DNA of 64,000 nt from Dicaeum eximium (GCA_013396995.1 VWZP01001425.1:112507-176506); one strand, 5' to 3'; numbered from the stretch's first letter, positions 25,682 through 39,473 are shown. Translations and numbers: made by a program. Notes: generated by a model from the letters alone, not told the origin.

Positions 25682-28578
25682 ACTGTAGCAATTCTGCACA
25701 AGGTCTGTTGGAAGTGTTGAGGGTGGCACAGACACACCCACAGCTCAGGGTATGCTCTGAAGTACTTTTGCCCAACAGAAGTTTAATCAATTTATTAAAT
25801 ATTTGTTTTTTCTACTCCTAATGTTTGGAAAATAACTTGAGATTGTATATCTTTGAGTATTAGTCTAAGAGTGAATCAGAAAACAATAATTTCTGTCGGC
25901 TCCTTTTTTGGTGCTACAATTCAGCCAAGGGCACACATTCCAACAGCCCGGGCACTGGGCTGGTCCCCTCAGGACTGTGCTCTCACCACAGCCAAGGACA
26001 GGCGTTGTCAGGTTGTCCTGCTGTGATCCCAAACACCTCCCAGGCTCCACTGGTGCCATCAGGACCGGCTGGGAGCTGAGGGTGCAGAGGGAGCCTCGCT
26101 GCCAGCCCTGCTGCAGTGAGAGCCCTGAGCTGCAGCAGCCTCTGCCCCACCTGAGCTGCGTGGCGGTGTCAGCAGTGCTCAGCCTGGGAGGGCAGGTAAG
26201 CCAGGCCAGCCAATTCCGGCTCTAACAGGACCTGGAACGTTGGATGGCAGGTACTGAACAGCTTTCATTTACAGACCCCGGGGTGCTCACTCACTGCCTT
26301 TGCTTTTGCCTTATCAGCTCTTTCACGTGAAACATTTTGAAGATTCACAGTTATGAACTTTCCACCAAGTTTTATCGCTTTGCGTTGTGTGCTGTTTCCC
26401 ACTTGGATATATGGGAATTTCTCCTTATGAGGGACGACAAACATGTAAAATCCTAATTTTTAGGAGTTGGTACAAGTTCAAATACTATTGCTTTAAAAGA
26501 AAAGGATACTAGTAAGACACACAGAAGAAACTTGATGGAAAAAGTGAGGGACCTGTGTGCTTTTTGGTAGTTTTTTAAAACCTTCTTGCTCAAAGGTATC
26601 TACCCTGTCCTTGGAGGACTTGGGTATTGGTTTGATGTCAATTCATTCACAAATAAACTCTTCTTTCTGTTATTCTAATCATACATGTATGCTGCTAATA
26701 AAATTCTTCCTCAGGGTATCTGGGAGAAAAACTTTATTCCTTTGTTTTGGGCCAGGCAGCAACTGCAGCACTGGTGGATTAGCAAATGAGAAGCTTATTC
26801 CAGAGAAACAGCTTTTTCTGCAAAATTGCTTTGACAGAAACCCGTCATTCCTGCGACCAGAATCCACAGACTTTCAAAGTAGTTAGGGGGACTTCAGAAA
26901 CAAAGAATTACAGACAGCAAATCCAACGAGAGATTTGGCTGTTGCTCCCTGTCTGTGTGTCCCTCCTGCTGTGGGGGGGAGCAGGGTAATGAAGAGGAGG
27001 AAGAGTTACTGATGGTGCTGAGAAGCCTTTATTGCTGGGGCACCAAACTCATCCCTCCTTTTAGGCAGAGCTCTGTTTCTGCAGCAGGAACACCGCCGGG
27101 GAGGTCTGGTGTGGCAGCAGCAGGGGCCTGGCAGGAGTGGTCTGACATGTGTCTGCTCCAAGGATCAGGGCAAGGGGGCGTTCCAGAAACTGGGCATTGC
27201 AGTGTAGAACGGCACTGGCAGTGGCTGGGCTGGCCTGGCAGCCAGGGCCATCTCTCATGGATGGTCCCTGTGGCCAGCACCTGGTGTGTCCCAGCATGGG
27301 GCGCAGGGGCTGCGCTGGCCACTCAGCTCCGAAAGCAGCCGTGTTTTCTTAATGTGTCTTTAAAGCATTCACAAGTCTCTGGAGGTGAGAAGTGGGCAGA
27401 TAAAACTCCTGTGGTAGAAGTAGTGCTCTTAATGGCCTTCACTTGTGGGCAATGCCCAGCACCGAGCATCTCCCCCTTTCTTTTGTCCTAATAACAAACC
27501 CACACTGTGGGGTTAAGGGTTGCTACTGGAGCTGTGGGCACCTTCCTGCTGACTCAGGGCTACTGACAGTGTGCTGGGATTCTGGGCCAGCCAGGCTGAG
27601 GGAAAACAGCTTTCCTGGGTCTTTATTGGGACTGACTCTAATTGTGTTTCCTTCCACCGCCCAAGCGGGTTTCTCTCTCTTGTGCCTCCAATCCTATGGC
27701 AACAGAAGTCACAGATGATGATGAAGTAAATGAACCATCTGCGGTGTTTGGTGCACGTGTGCCGCGGTGGCAGCCGGAGCAGTGGGAGTTTCTATGTGTG
27801 TGCTTTCTTGCAAAACTTTGGGAAAAAATCAACTTGCACAGTCAGGACGACTCTCAGTGCAGGATTCCTGTGTAAAGGCAAGGCAGCCTGATGCCACCAG
27901 AGCATCTTCATGCCAGGCCAGAGCCTGCTGGCTGCAGGCCTGTGGGGCAGGTGTGCTGAGGGGTGGCACACTGCAGGTGCCCCCCAGCCTAGCCCAGCAG
28001 GAATGTACCCAGCAGCTTTCCCTCAAAGGAAACATGAGGAAAACATCTTGTTTTAGAGAGATATTTAATATGTTTTTCATATTTGGAAGGCAGTTAATGT
28101 CTGGGAATGTCCTTTTGCTCCCTGGCCAGCATGATTAATGTTACTTTTGATCTTTTAAAAAAAAAAAAATCAGAGTAAAAGTGATTTATTTGCAAGGAAA
28201 GCAACAGCAATTATTTACTCTGTATTCATGGTTAAAGTTGCTTTCTTTTAAACATTATTTTTGGGAGGGTAAAAGTTCTTAAAAATAAACATGGTTCAAA
28301 TTATTTTTAGATTAAAATACTTTATGGAAGGAGAGCTGAGTTTTAGTGTTTGAGCATTAAACCAGGTAGTTAAGCCTTTGGGGAATACACAGATGTAGAA
28401 AGGCCAAGCAAAAATGTGCTTTCAACTACCTGGAGCTAATTACACAGAGCGGCTAATGAGGATTCTAATGAGGATGCTCCTGAGTTAGGTGGTTGTGCCC
28501 AGGTGGGCTGGTTTGCTGCCTTCCTGCCAGCCCTGTGCTGGCTGTCCATGGGCTGCACATCTGTGGGGCTGGCTGGGC
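25682..28578. other. Non-coding segment, no gene recognised
   Basis: Mixed composition. 28140-28460 is AT-rich and repeat-free. 25900-26230 and 27050-27350 are GC-richer. No exon or repeat family is identified. Confidence 0.45.
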
Positions 28579-28890
28579 TGGGGGGCACGGGGACTGGGAA
28601 TGGGGACTGGGAATGGGGACTGGGAATGGGGGCTGGGGATGGGGACTGGGGACGGGGGGNNNNNNNNGCAGGGGGCGTGGGCGCGGTGGCTGGGAAGGGG
28701 GACTGGGAATGGGGACTGGGAATGGGGACTGGGCACGGGCACTGGGAATGGGGACTGGGAATGGGGACTGGGCACGGGGACTGGGAACGGGGACTGGGAA
28801 TGGGGACTGGTAATGGGGACTGGGCACGGGGACTGGGAATGGGGACTGGGAATGGGGACTGAGCACGGGGACTGGGCACAGGGATTGGGC
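28579..28890 (+). repeat. G-rich 13-bp minisatellite with assembly gap
   Basis: Tandem variants of GGGGACTGGGAAT and GGGGACTGGGCAC over about 310 bases. Eight N bases at 28660-28667 mark a gap inside it, so the true length is unknown. The regular G3-4 runs with 3-base loops fit the G-quadruplex rule throughout. Confidence 0.92.
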
Positions 28891-31480
28891 ACAGAGTGTC
28901 CCCAGAGCAGGGTGGGAGGCACCCAGGCCTGGCACGCGCTGCTCTTGTGAAGTGTTGGTGAAAGCTGCCCTCAGCAGAGCACCATCGGGGCTGGGCACAG
29001 GGCTGTAGGTGATGTGCAGATAACTCAGGGTGTATTTGAAAAAGTCCATCAGAATTATTGCTGTAGCTTTTTAGCCTGTGAAGCTGAAAACTTCATTGGC
29101 CTGGTCCTCGATGCCACAGCCTGACCAGGAACGGAACCATGGAACAGCTCAAGGTCATGGGATGGAGTTTGTGGTATTTTAATACATATTAATTTTATCA
29201 TGATCCCTTCTAGAGCCAGCAGCAGATGTGACATCCTGAGGCTAGGGGACGGTCCCTCTCTGCCCTGGGGAATGATGGGCTGCAAATCTGGGTCCACTCT
29301 TAATATCAAAACCAGGTGGCTGTTGGGGCTCTCACCTCTCTCCATGCATCCCTCTGGGATGCTGCTATGCTGGAGTGGGAAGAGAGAAACCTTTTTTGTT
29401 GGGATGTGCAGGTCGGAACTGCAGGTGTGGGACTTTGGAGGCACAGCTGTTGGCATGATTCCCTTATAGACACAGAGAACAGCAGCTTTACAGCCAGTGA
29501 GGCCCTGGCCCAAGAGTGTACAGATAGAACAGGTTTTGCACTAATTTTATGCCCAGAGGTGTCTCTTGGGCAATCAGAGGCAGTGAGGGTCCCGCTGGGC
29601 AATGAGCAGGATCCTGTGGAGGGGCACGTGTTGACTCTGGATCTTTGCTGCTGCTTCTGATTGCTTTCTGCCTCTAGCTACACCCTGTCTAATTAGTAGT
29701 AACATATGAAAAACCAAGACTGAGCTATTAAGTCCATAATGAATGAGTAAGCTAAAAGGATAACCCCAAGTTACTTCTCCACTTACAGAAAATAGCCCTG
29801 CATTCTTCATTTTGTATTAAGGCTGTTCTGGTGTGACAGCAGGTCATGTACCATAGACATGATTGTCAAAGAAAGCACCATTTATCCTTCTCATTTGATT
29901 AAATTCTGGGATGAGTAACAGAGATTTCCTTTTACTTACACCTTCCATTATGGTCATATAGATGCCATTTGGTGGAAATATTGCACCAGTCTGATTATTG
30001 TGTAAAATCACCTGTGTTATTTTCAGCCTTAAAAGCCCAAAGTGAAGTGTGTCCACCCCAGCTGGGGCAGAGACTCCTGAGAATGGTTCTGCAGGACTTG
30101 TGTGTATTAGATCCTGTGGAGAAAATCACCATGGACTCATTCCCAGTTGGGGCTCTCCAGGCTTTTTCACGTCTGCCGTTACTTGGTAATATAGAAAGTG
30201 GTTTGTGCTTCATATCCCTGCTCATAACCTCACAGCACTTGGCTGCAAAATCCCTTGGGGTGGTGATGTTCTGGATGGAGGAGCTCAGGCTTGACTGAAA
30301 GAGTTTTATCATTTTCTCTGCTGTGACTGATGCAATTGGAGGGGGGTTGTGACGAAGGGCTGTGGCCAGAGCAAGCCCATTTACTGAGCCATGACTCACT
30401 TCTGCACATCCAGTAGCCCATGACTCATTCACGTGTCACTCTGTGATACCATCTTTCATCTGCAAGGCTGCTCTGTTGAACATCTGATGATTCTGATTTG
30501 TCTTCTTGGAACTGCCTTGGCACAAGGTTATGCAGGATGAGCCTGTTGATAGCAGCTCCTTGAGATTCTGAAACGTTTCCTTGTGGGTGATGCACAGTGC
30601 TCTCCAGCTCGACCTCTAGACTGCAGCAGAGATGTGTTGTGGTTGAATCATGCTCACTTTGAGCCATCCCCATCACACACCTGGGCCCACTGAGTGGTTG
30701 GCCCTTGTTCTCAATGTGCAGTTCACTACAAGAGCACTTTGATTAATGCAAGTGACTCCTGCAGGGTGACATTTTCTGTGAGCATGCTGAGAGTCCAAAC
30801 CTTCCACCTTACCTACTTTGATACAGTTTTTGGTTTTTTCATTGTTAGTGTACAAAACATAACTCCACTCATGACAAGTTTATGCACCTGAAACTACCCT
30901 ATTCCTAAGGGGAATTTAGATTGCCATTAGATGTTGGAACAGTTCTCTGAAAAATAGTCAATAAATTTCTGCTCTTCCTCAAGTGTCTCAGTATGTGACA
31001 GCTCATTCCTCTGATGGGTTTTTTGTGTTTTGTCTGGTTTTCTGTTTTTGTTTTTTTTTAAATTATACATATTCCCACTTTTGGGCAGGGAGTGTCTGGT
31101 CCCTCCCAAGCTGCATCAGCACCACAGATGTGAATCGTCTGCTTCAACTCCACAGTGAGCTGAGAAATATCTCCTCATGAGTGCTCAGAGCTGTGAACAC
31201 TGTAAATGAGAGCAGCAACAGCAGAGATATAGGAAACAGATGCCGTGGCTTCCGGTTGGGAAGTCAGTGACTGTTCTGGCAAAATACTTTAGGCTTATTA
31301 GATGGAAAAAGGTGCTACAAACCCACACAAACCTGTCAGCCTTAGGTGGTAGTGGTTACCGTGCTGGCTCACAAGCTGTAGAAGCTTGAAGTACATTGTG
31401 AGAATCTGTTGTCTTGAATTTGGCCAGAACATGCTCTTAGTGAGTGGCAGAATCACCTGAAGGAAATGTCAGTGATACCA
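28891..31480. other. Non-coding segment, no gene recognised
   Basis: Unique sequence without recognised exons. Frames of up to about 150 codons on the minus strand lack family resemblance. Confidence 0.45.
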
Positions 31481-31790
31481 CAGAATCCCAGAATGGTTTG
31501 GGTTGGCTCATCCAGTCCCACCAGCAGCGACAACCTTTCACTAGCCCTGGTTGGTCCAAGCCCCCTCCAACCTGGCCTTGGACACTTCCAGGGATGGGGC
31601 AGCCACAGCAGCTCTGGGCACCTGTGCCAGGAACTCACCACCCTCACAACCAGGAATTCCTTCCCCATATCCCATCTAACCCTGCCCTCTGGCAGAGTGA
31701 AGCTGTTCTCTCCTGTCATGCCATTCCTTGTAAATAGTCTCCACCTTTCTTGTAGGCTCCTTCAGGTATTGGAAGGGCAGAAAGAAAAAA
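31481..31790 (-). mobile_element. CR1 LINE 3'-end fragment, antisense
   Basis: Starts CAGAATCCCAGAATGGTTTG, the reverse complement of the CR1 3' end. It continues through CCAACCTGGCCTTGGACACT, GGCAGCCACAGCAGCTCTGG and TTCCTTCCCCATATCCC. It is about 300 bp, 5'-truncated and moderately diverged. Confidence 0.9.
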
Positions 31791-34700
31791 ACCTGTCCTT
31801 ACCAGGTGACAGAATTGTACCCACCTGGGTTTGCTAGGTCCCAGGTAGTTTTTGGGCTGCTGAGCTGTGGTCAGTACTGGGTGAATGTAAGTGATGTGGT
31901 TTAGTGATTTTACGGATGGTTCTTGCCAGTCTGCGTGGGTGTGAAAACAGACCCTGTCACACACACTACCTTTACGGAGTCTATAAACAGGGGTTTCATC
32001 TGCTTCCCATTTACTGGTACATTTTGTTGTCTTTGCCATGGGCATTTAAAACTGAGATGTTCTGAAGAGCCCTGCATGAAATTTTAAAGAGACTGGACCT
32101 TTCATCTGCACACCAGCAGGACACCAGATAGATGAACAAGAAAGAAAGAGAAATTGTTTTTGAAGCAATAGCAAAAAAATAACAGTAGAAGCAATTATTT
32201 TATCAAAGGTTTATTTTCTTTCTTGTTTTTTAAAGACCTTTCCTCGGTTGAAGTTGGCTACCTTCTTATGTATGTTTGATTTGTGGTTTTCACAAGGTCC
32301 AAATGGAAAATGTCAGCTGGAAGATGTGTATTGTTAATGAGCAATCACAATGGCCCTGGTGATTTCAGTGAATTTTGGTGCTCAGAGGATTGCAAAGCTC
32401 TTGTCTTCTATCCCCCAAACAGGAATACATTTCTCTTTCACATTTCACTCTGTTCCTTGGCTATGGACAGACCTTTTCAAAGAGGAAGGATGGAGTTAGT
32501 CTTTGTTTGTCTTTGTTTGTCATGTTCTTGCTCATAGTGACATAAATGGTGTTCCTTATGGCAAGGAGCTGGACTGTGATCCTCAGTTGCCCCTGCCAGG
32601 CCATTAGGCAGAAATCTCCACTTGGGTTGCTTTGGCTTGTGTTGGTGACCCGACTGTGAGAAGTTCAGTATTGCATTAGTGCTTCCAGGTCCTTTCAAAT
32701 CACTGCTGGTTTTGATCAGTTTTCCTTTTGCTGACTGATCTCCTGCCTGCTGCTCCTCACCCTGCTGGGAGACATTCCCCTGGGGTGATGGAAGCTCCAG
32801 CAGGACCCTGTCCCCTGGCTGAGGTGGCACTGACTTGCTCCAGATGTGCAGGTGGGATGGTTTCAGTTTTAATATTGAGGATGCTCCGGTGGGAAGGAAA
32901 ATAAAGCTCTTCTCCTTGTGTGTATGACCCTCTGGGAGCAGACTGCAAATAGCACAGGCTGCCCTGAGAATTGACTTGGAGCACAGAAAGAGTTTGAGGG
33001 GAGAGCAAAGCCACCGGCTGTGACAGCCCTGAGCTGTGGGAAGGAAAGTGATCCATGGGGTTGGAACTGAGAGCCAGGCTGGGCTTTACTCCCACGCTGG
33101 TCAGAGCAGTGTTCCCGAGGAGCTTCGCCGTCCAGAACGTGCAGGACTGAACACACCGTGGCTTCTTCCAGGCTGAGGAAAGCTCAGAGAGATCTGAAAT
33201 AGGGATAAACTTATCTCGTGTTCCTCACTTTCAGATCTATAGATCTTGTATTAATTAAATAGGGCAAGCAGGCAGGAAAGGGGTTTGTACTGCCAGTAAA
33301 TACTGGAACTGGAATCTTGTTTGAATTAGGGTGATGTCTGCTGGGCGAGAGACACCTACAGCCATATATAAGACCAAAGCTTCCAGCAGTCCATACTGAC
33401 TTCCCTGAAAAGCATATTTATATCTTCCAGACCAGTAATTAATCACTCAGTAGGACTTCTTGGGACGTGAATTCACAGAAGATCTTTTTGTACTGCCAGG
33501 AACCACAAAGCATGGGCACAATTAAAACTCTGATTTAATTTATTACATAGAGGCATGGAATGGGAATGTTCTAAGTGATGTTGACAGACCAACATTTCAG
33601 AACCACCTATTTTTTTTAAATAGAAAACAAATGCTGCTCCTTACAAAAATTACATTACATTAATAGCAGTTTTCTAATACACTGCTAAGAAAGAAAATCA
33701 AGTTTTGGCATTAATTAAGATGTGAAGAAGTGGTATAATTCTTAAAGAGAATGCATTTCAAAGTTGTCTGTTTATATAAAACAAACTATCCTGCCTTTTC
33801 TTGAAATGCACTTTAAAAGTACATGGCTCTTTTGAAAAATTAAAAATAATTGCTGAAAATGTTTTGTACACTGATAATTTCCCTTTAGTTAATCTTGGGA
33901 GTCCCTGCAGCTCCTCTGGTGCCTTCATGTTATCCATTTCTTGGCCTGACACTTGGAAAAAGGCACAGAAACAGATGCACTGAAAATCCACAAAGGGGAT
34001 TAAATAAGCGAAAAATTTATCTTATGTTGACAGAAAAAAGAACCAAAACCATCAAGCCTCTTCTGTTATCAGAAAGGCACTAAAGAGGTGGTTGAACTTG
34101 GTCAATAAGTGCCTACATGGGCAAAAGGAATTAGCAAATAGAGAGCTCTTAAGAGTAGAAGAAAAAAATACAGATATTTAGTGAATCAATTAAAGGTAGA
34201 CAAAAATTTGACTAGAAATAATATACATGTTAATCAGGGAAGGTGATTAATTACTGGAACAACTTAATGGCTGTTATGGTGGATATTTTAGCATCAAGGG
34301 CAGATGATTTTCTAAACCTGTAGTTCAAGTGCAACTATTGAGCTTTAAACTGGAAGTAATACAGAAAATTCCGGTGGCCTGTATTATGCAAAGTGTTGGA
34401 TCAAATGATCACAATATCTTGAGTTCTGTGAATTAACAAGGCACTTTTGTTTCTGAGTAAACACGACCTCTAATCATTTCCTTGTTCTTGAACAACTCAG
34501 TCCTACCAGCTTGAGTTTTTCATGGTGTTTTAGTCCATCATCGTGAATTGTCTGAACAGGGATTCTTCCGTGGTGAAACAAAGTACAGAAAATAAATGTG
34601 AGGAGCTGTCAGGAAAATAGAATAAAAAAAAACTTGATGTTTCTGCCTTTTTGTATATTCCTATCTGTTCTTCTCTTAAGTGTCCCATGCTTTGTGTGGT

Positions 34701-36429
34701 GGTGGCACCCTGTGTCACCCGTGGTGTGATGCAGGGCTGGAGTGACACTCCCAGCTCCAATTCTGCTGCCTTCTGGCATGTCACAACATTGCCTTGTGTG
34801 TTTTATTGCTTGGTGTTTACCACATCTGTGTGAGAACGTTGTGTTAGGGAACCAATAGGATAAACCACGAGGAGCTGGGAGAAGTGACAATGCAGAGAAA
34901 GGGTGGAATGTTAATAAACTGCACGTAAACTTGTGCTGGTAAAAATCCTCCTCTGGCCGAGCTGAGCTGCAAGGCCAAGTGAACCCAGCAAGTTACAAAG
35001 ATCTGACCCAGAGAGGGGCTGAGCTCTCACCCTCAGTCTAAGGGGGCCTTTTGGAAGTGACATTGAAGGTTATCTTGGGGTAGTTTTCCAAGCTGGTGTT
35101 ACATTTCAAGTGCAGAGAAATCGATGGATGGATGGAAAGGCAGTAATGGAAATGAAATGTGGGTCACCATCTGCATACGCAGAGGCTTTCATACCGTTGG
35201 TGCTGAGATGAGAGCACACTCATAGAAGCCAACAGGAGAAGCTCGTGGTGCTTTCAGCTGCCCAAAGATGATCTGAGCTGCGCTGGGAATCTGGAGCTCA
35301 GGGAGCACAGAACGGCACAGGGCAATGGTAGCACCGCCCCTTGGGTGCCAACGCAAACAGCTCTGGCACAGAGCAGTGAATGGATGAAGTAATGGCACTT
35401 GGCTATGCAGATCAATCAAATGTGATAAAAATGAGTAAATTTTTTAAAACCATACAAATAATTCAGTTTGCAGAGCAAATTTGTCTGCAGTTTAAGGCTG
35501 TTTTAAAATAACATGTACAGAGATCTTTCCACTGGAGTTTGAAGGACTTCCATTTCTGAAATGACCAGATACAGTTCAAAATATGTAGGAGAAACCACAA
35601 ACAGATTTTCAAACCTGTTCCAGGACAAGTGAAATTTGGGTATGATTTACAGGATTCCTGGGGGGATACTTCACAGTGCACGTCTCTGTTTCTTCTGGGA
35701 CTTTAGAGGCATTTGTTATCCGTGTTTCCGTGTTTTAAGGAGCAGGTATTATCCCATGTACTGGTACCAAATGGTTTGGTGCTGGACTGGGAAGAGTTTT
35801 ATTGCGCTGTTGATGTTGGGGTCAGGAGGCCAGGGGACACCTGTTTATTTGGCTCTCAGAAGAGCTCCGTCCCTTGATGGATTTTAGATTTATTCACACA
35901 CTGGAGATTGCAGATGACAGTTTCTCGGACTTGCTTTTGAGATTCATGGTTTGCAAAGGTTTTTTTCCTAATGAGCTGTTAATTCGTACCAGTATTCAGC
36001 AGTGATGTAAAATAGCCGTCTGCTGCTCTCCAAGCTGGTTTGCATTGTGCTGGAGTTTGCAATTTTTGAAAGAAAAGGATTTATTTCCTCCTGAGATTTA
36101 TTTTTTAGATCACAAAGTTTCATGAGTAAAATTTTAAAAACTTGTTTGTGCTTAAGATTTGCCCAAATATGTCAACATCTGCCCTTGGTGTGCATCATTG
36201 TGTTTTTGTAAATTAATTCTCTTACATCTAAACCCCCTCGTCTAGTGGAAGATGTCCCCTTGCAATCACTCTCATAGTCAGGTACAATGAAGGGCTATCC
36301 TGCCGAATATTTCAGTTTTTCCTGTTCAAACATTTCACTCCATTTTGCTTCTGCGCAATACCAAACCTCTAAATAACTGCATAATTAGTTTCTGCAGTGG
36401 TTGGAAATAAAACTGAAAGGAGATGTTAG
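31791..36429. other. Non-coding segment, mostly AT-rich
   Basis: No gene recognised. 32540-33200 is GC-richer. A small minus-strand frame at 33758-33991 has no recognised family. No repeat is identified by eye. Confidence 0.45.
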
Positions 36430-36655
36430 CACTCCAAGAGAGCACCAGTTTGGTAACTGGGTGAGGAATGGACGCTCAGGCACTGCAGGATCAGGTTGCC
36501 ACTGCTGGCACAGTGAGGAGGAAGCAGCAGGGGATGCCTTGGGCCGGGAATGCCGCGGTCCCCACGGGCAGCAGGTGCCTGGGCCAGGGGCGCACGGAGC
36601 GAGAGGGGCACGGGGCACCGCGGCCCGCGCGGCACCACACATCAAAGGGGAACAG
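36430..36655. other. Small CpG-rich patch
   Basis: Isolated GC- and CpG-rich sequence (CACCGCGGCCCGCGCGGCAC near 36616) in AT-rich surroundings. Could be a methylated GC island or a distal element; no exon is seen. Confidence 0.4.
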
Positions 36656-36779
36656 AAACAGGAAAGAAGGCAGAGATAAAAAGGACCATAAGGCTGGAAC
36701 AGTCCGTGGAGATATCCCATGTTTATAGCGGGGTCTGGGGGAATAATGGGTGTTTATAAATGAGTTCAAGGGGATAATG

Positions 36780-37430
36780 TGTATTGAAATATGAGTCCGG
36801 AGGGAGAGTACGTATTCAAAAACTATCTACTGTATATAGCGTAATAATCCCAGTATTTCATAAGCTCGTAGGAAAGTATTAAATAAAAATAAATTACAAA
36901 TGTCTGTGGCTTGATTGCAAATCATTGCAGAGCAAAGGGAAAGAAAGTCCTTTGCAAAATGTGGAAACCATCTTGTGTTATACAGCACCAGAAAAAAAAC
37001 CCTAATTGTAAAAAGTAAATGTCAGTTACAGTTATTACAGTGGCCATGTTGTTTCCAATAACAATTTGGCATTTTATTTAGTCTGTAACAATCTACAATT
37101 TAAATTTAAAATAAAGATTTTTCTTTTATTTCCCTCTGAAGTTGTGTGCCAAGCACAGCAGAGCAGAATGTAACATCTGTTGATGATTAAAACAAGCTTT
37201 CCTATGGGCCCTGAATACAAAGTAAACATGGATTTTATCCATAGTCAACAGCATTTACAAATGTAAGGGGAGGAAGCTACTGAGTTTTTGAAGAATGAGC
37301 TGTGAGAGAGGAAATATAAGACCGGGGACGGCAGATGGCGATAATTAGTTCCATATAGTGAAAGGCTTCTATTAAAAAATAAAGAGGACAGAGTCCTGGA
37401 TTATGCTGCTGGTTTATTAAAGGCCCTTTC
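36780..37430. promoter_or_regulatory. Candidate conserved non-coding element
   Basis: Long AT-rich block free of simple repeats. It has AACAATTTGGCATTTTATTT near 37060, TTTAAATTTAAAATAAAG near 37097 and many homeobox-type cores. Composition-based inference. Confidence 0.25.
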
Positions 37431-37885
37431 TTTGCCACCAGCCCCTGTGCAGCCGCTCTGGGCTGGGATGGGTGGGCACAGCTGGTGCAGTCCGTGGGCG
37501 CAGGCGGCTGGCACTGGGTGCGGCCACTCTAAATACGGAATGTCCAAGCTTTCCGCGTGCAGCGCCATGAACGCTCTGCTGGCAGGAAGCAGAATTCAGG
37601 AGGAATTTATTATCTGGGCCTATAGGCTAGTAATCTTGCATTTTATTCTGGTTTAATTTAGATTTAGGGGCAGGGTATCCAAAGTTGAAGGCTACTGAAC
37701 TTGGGGATGCCCCTTGTCTGTTGCTGCTGCCCTGTTCAGTCACTCAGTGCGTGGTCCCACCTCGGGTCTCACCTCTCCTCACTGAGAGCTGCTGTGTTTT
37801 ATCTCTTACAAAAGGATTGTGCCTCCACTCCAGATGTTTCTTGTATGGTGTGCATGCTTACTTCACTGGATTTCACCATATTGCC

Positions 37886-38030
37886 CCATCCCAGAAAGTG
37901 TCCAAGGCCAGGTTGGATGGGGCTTGGAGCAGCCTCAGATAGTGGAAGGTGTCCCTGCCCATGGCAGGGGGTGGGACTGGATGGGCCTTAAGGTCCCTTC
38001 CAACCTAAACCATTCTGGGATTCTGTAGTT
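37886..38030 (+). mobile_element. CR1 LINE 3'-end fragment
   Basis: AAGTGTCCAAGGCCAGGTTG and then GGTCCCTTCCAACC and CCATTCTGGGATTCTGTAG. Typical 3' end of about 145 bp. Confidence 0.92.
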
Positions 38031-38894
38031 AAAGAACTAATTATTACTGCTGGAAGCATTTCATTTAATTTCATAGGGCTTTGCTCAGCCTGTTTGCCTG
38101 GTTTTGTCTTGCTTTAATTTTTTTTCCCCTAGTTATATACAGAGAATGTTAAGTGAAGTGTCAAAGTGAAATTCCAATTTGCTGAGATTTACCTGCTTCC
38201 CAGGGAGAGGACAGCCCTCCTCCAGCTCCTGGGGCCTGAGCCAGCCCCAAGCTTGCACAAGAGTTTTTTGACTCTTCTTTCCAATCTAGGCTGGTTTCAG
38301 TTTGCTATAAAAGTCTCTTTTTTCCTTTTTGGTTTGAGGTTTTTTTTTTTTGAAAGTATTTTGTAGTGTTCCAGTTCATATGTTATTTTGGAATTCATTT
38401 CAGTTTTTAATTGCAATTTCTTCTTTCCTCACGTCCACCCTCCTTCAATTTTCTTTCCAACTGGAAGCTGTTTTAGCCGAGCTCTCTCACAGGCAGCCGT
38501 GCAAGCGCCTTTGTAGCCCTGCACAAACACACTGAGTGTTAATCTGGCACTCGCTCGCCTTTTTCCCTTTCCCTTCCGTCATTTTATAATTACCTGAGGT
38601 GGTAACAGCTCTTAAGAGCCTCGTCTGTCACCCTGGAATCAAATGCTTTTCATTGAAAATTAAGGAGAGGCTTCAAAAGTTTTGCGTTCTTTGAGCAATG
38701 AAATATCCCAGTCCCGCAGCAGACAGAGCGATTCGCTGCCGGATCCCGTTACAGCTGTGAGAGGTGCTGTGGGTGCTGCTGTGCTGGGGGGAGCAGGAAC
38801 AGGGGGGGCTTGTGCTCGCCCTCACAGCCACAGCTGCCAGCACTGCTCACCTGGCGAGGGGCCCGCGGGACTTGCAGGGCTTTGTCAAGGTGGG
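38031..38894. other. Non-coding segment before minisatellite
   Basis: T-rich runs near 38340; GC-rich from 38710 onward. No gene recognised. Confidence 0.45.
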
Positions 38895-39290
38895 CACCCA
38901 TGGCCCCCTGGCAGCAAAGGGTTAGGGGAGCACCCACGCCCGCCTGTCAGCAAAGGGTTAGGGGAGCACCCATACCTGCCTGGCAGCAAAGGGTTAGGGG
39001 AGCACCCATACCCGCCTGGCAGCAAAGGGTTAGGGGAGCACCCATGCCCACCTGGCAGCAAAGGTTAGGGGAGCACCCATGCCCACCTGTCAGCAAAGGG
39101 TTAGGGGAGCACCCATACCTGCCTGGCAGCAAAGGGTTAGGGGAGCACCCATGCCCACCTGGCAGCAAAGGTTAGGGGAGCACCCACGCCCACCTGGCAG
39201 CAAAGGGTTAGGGGAGCACCCACGCCCACCTGGCAGCAAAGGGTTAGGGGAGCACCCATACCCGCCTGGCAGCAAAGGTTAGGGGGACAC
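38895..39290 (+). repeat. 36-bp minisatellite with telomere-like core, 11 copies
   Basis: Units of 35 or 36 bases share CAGCAAAGGGTTAGGGGAGC and then a CACCCAYRCC part. Copies begin near 38911, 38947, 38983, 39019, 39055, 39090, 39126, 39162, 39197, 39233 and 39269. Three carry one G fewer (AAAGGTTAGG), which shifts frame, so this is not coding. Confidence 0.93.
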
Positions 39291-39473
39291 AGCCCCTGGC
39301 CCTGCTCTGCTCCAAGGAGTCTCCCCAGTGGTCCCTCTGGACATGTGAGCTGTCACAGTGATGGTGGGAAGGGGCTGTGTGAGGAGGGGGCTGGCACTGG
39401 ATGGAAATGGAGGCAGTTTGTCCCCATGATACCAAATGCAGGCATTAATGAAATCCCTCCCTGTGACACAGGT

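Noticed and set aside
28436..29049. Proline/serine-rich proteins of 145-194 codons on the minus strand
   Set aside because: Translation of the 13-bp minisatellite in successive frames, and the frames cross an N gap.
33758..33991. Small minus-strand frame with a protein-like look (77 codons)
   Set aside because: No family recognised, short, in AT-rich sequence, with no flanking exons seen.
38682..39282. Repeat protein with GEHPCPPGSKGL units
   Set aside because: The minisatellite has 35- and 36-base units, so the frame shifts between copies; similar frames are open on the other strand.
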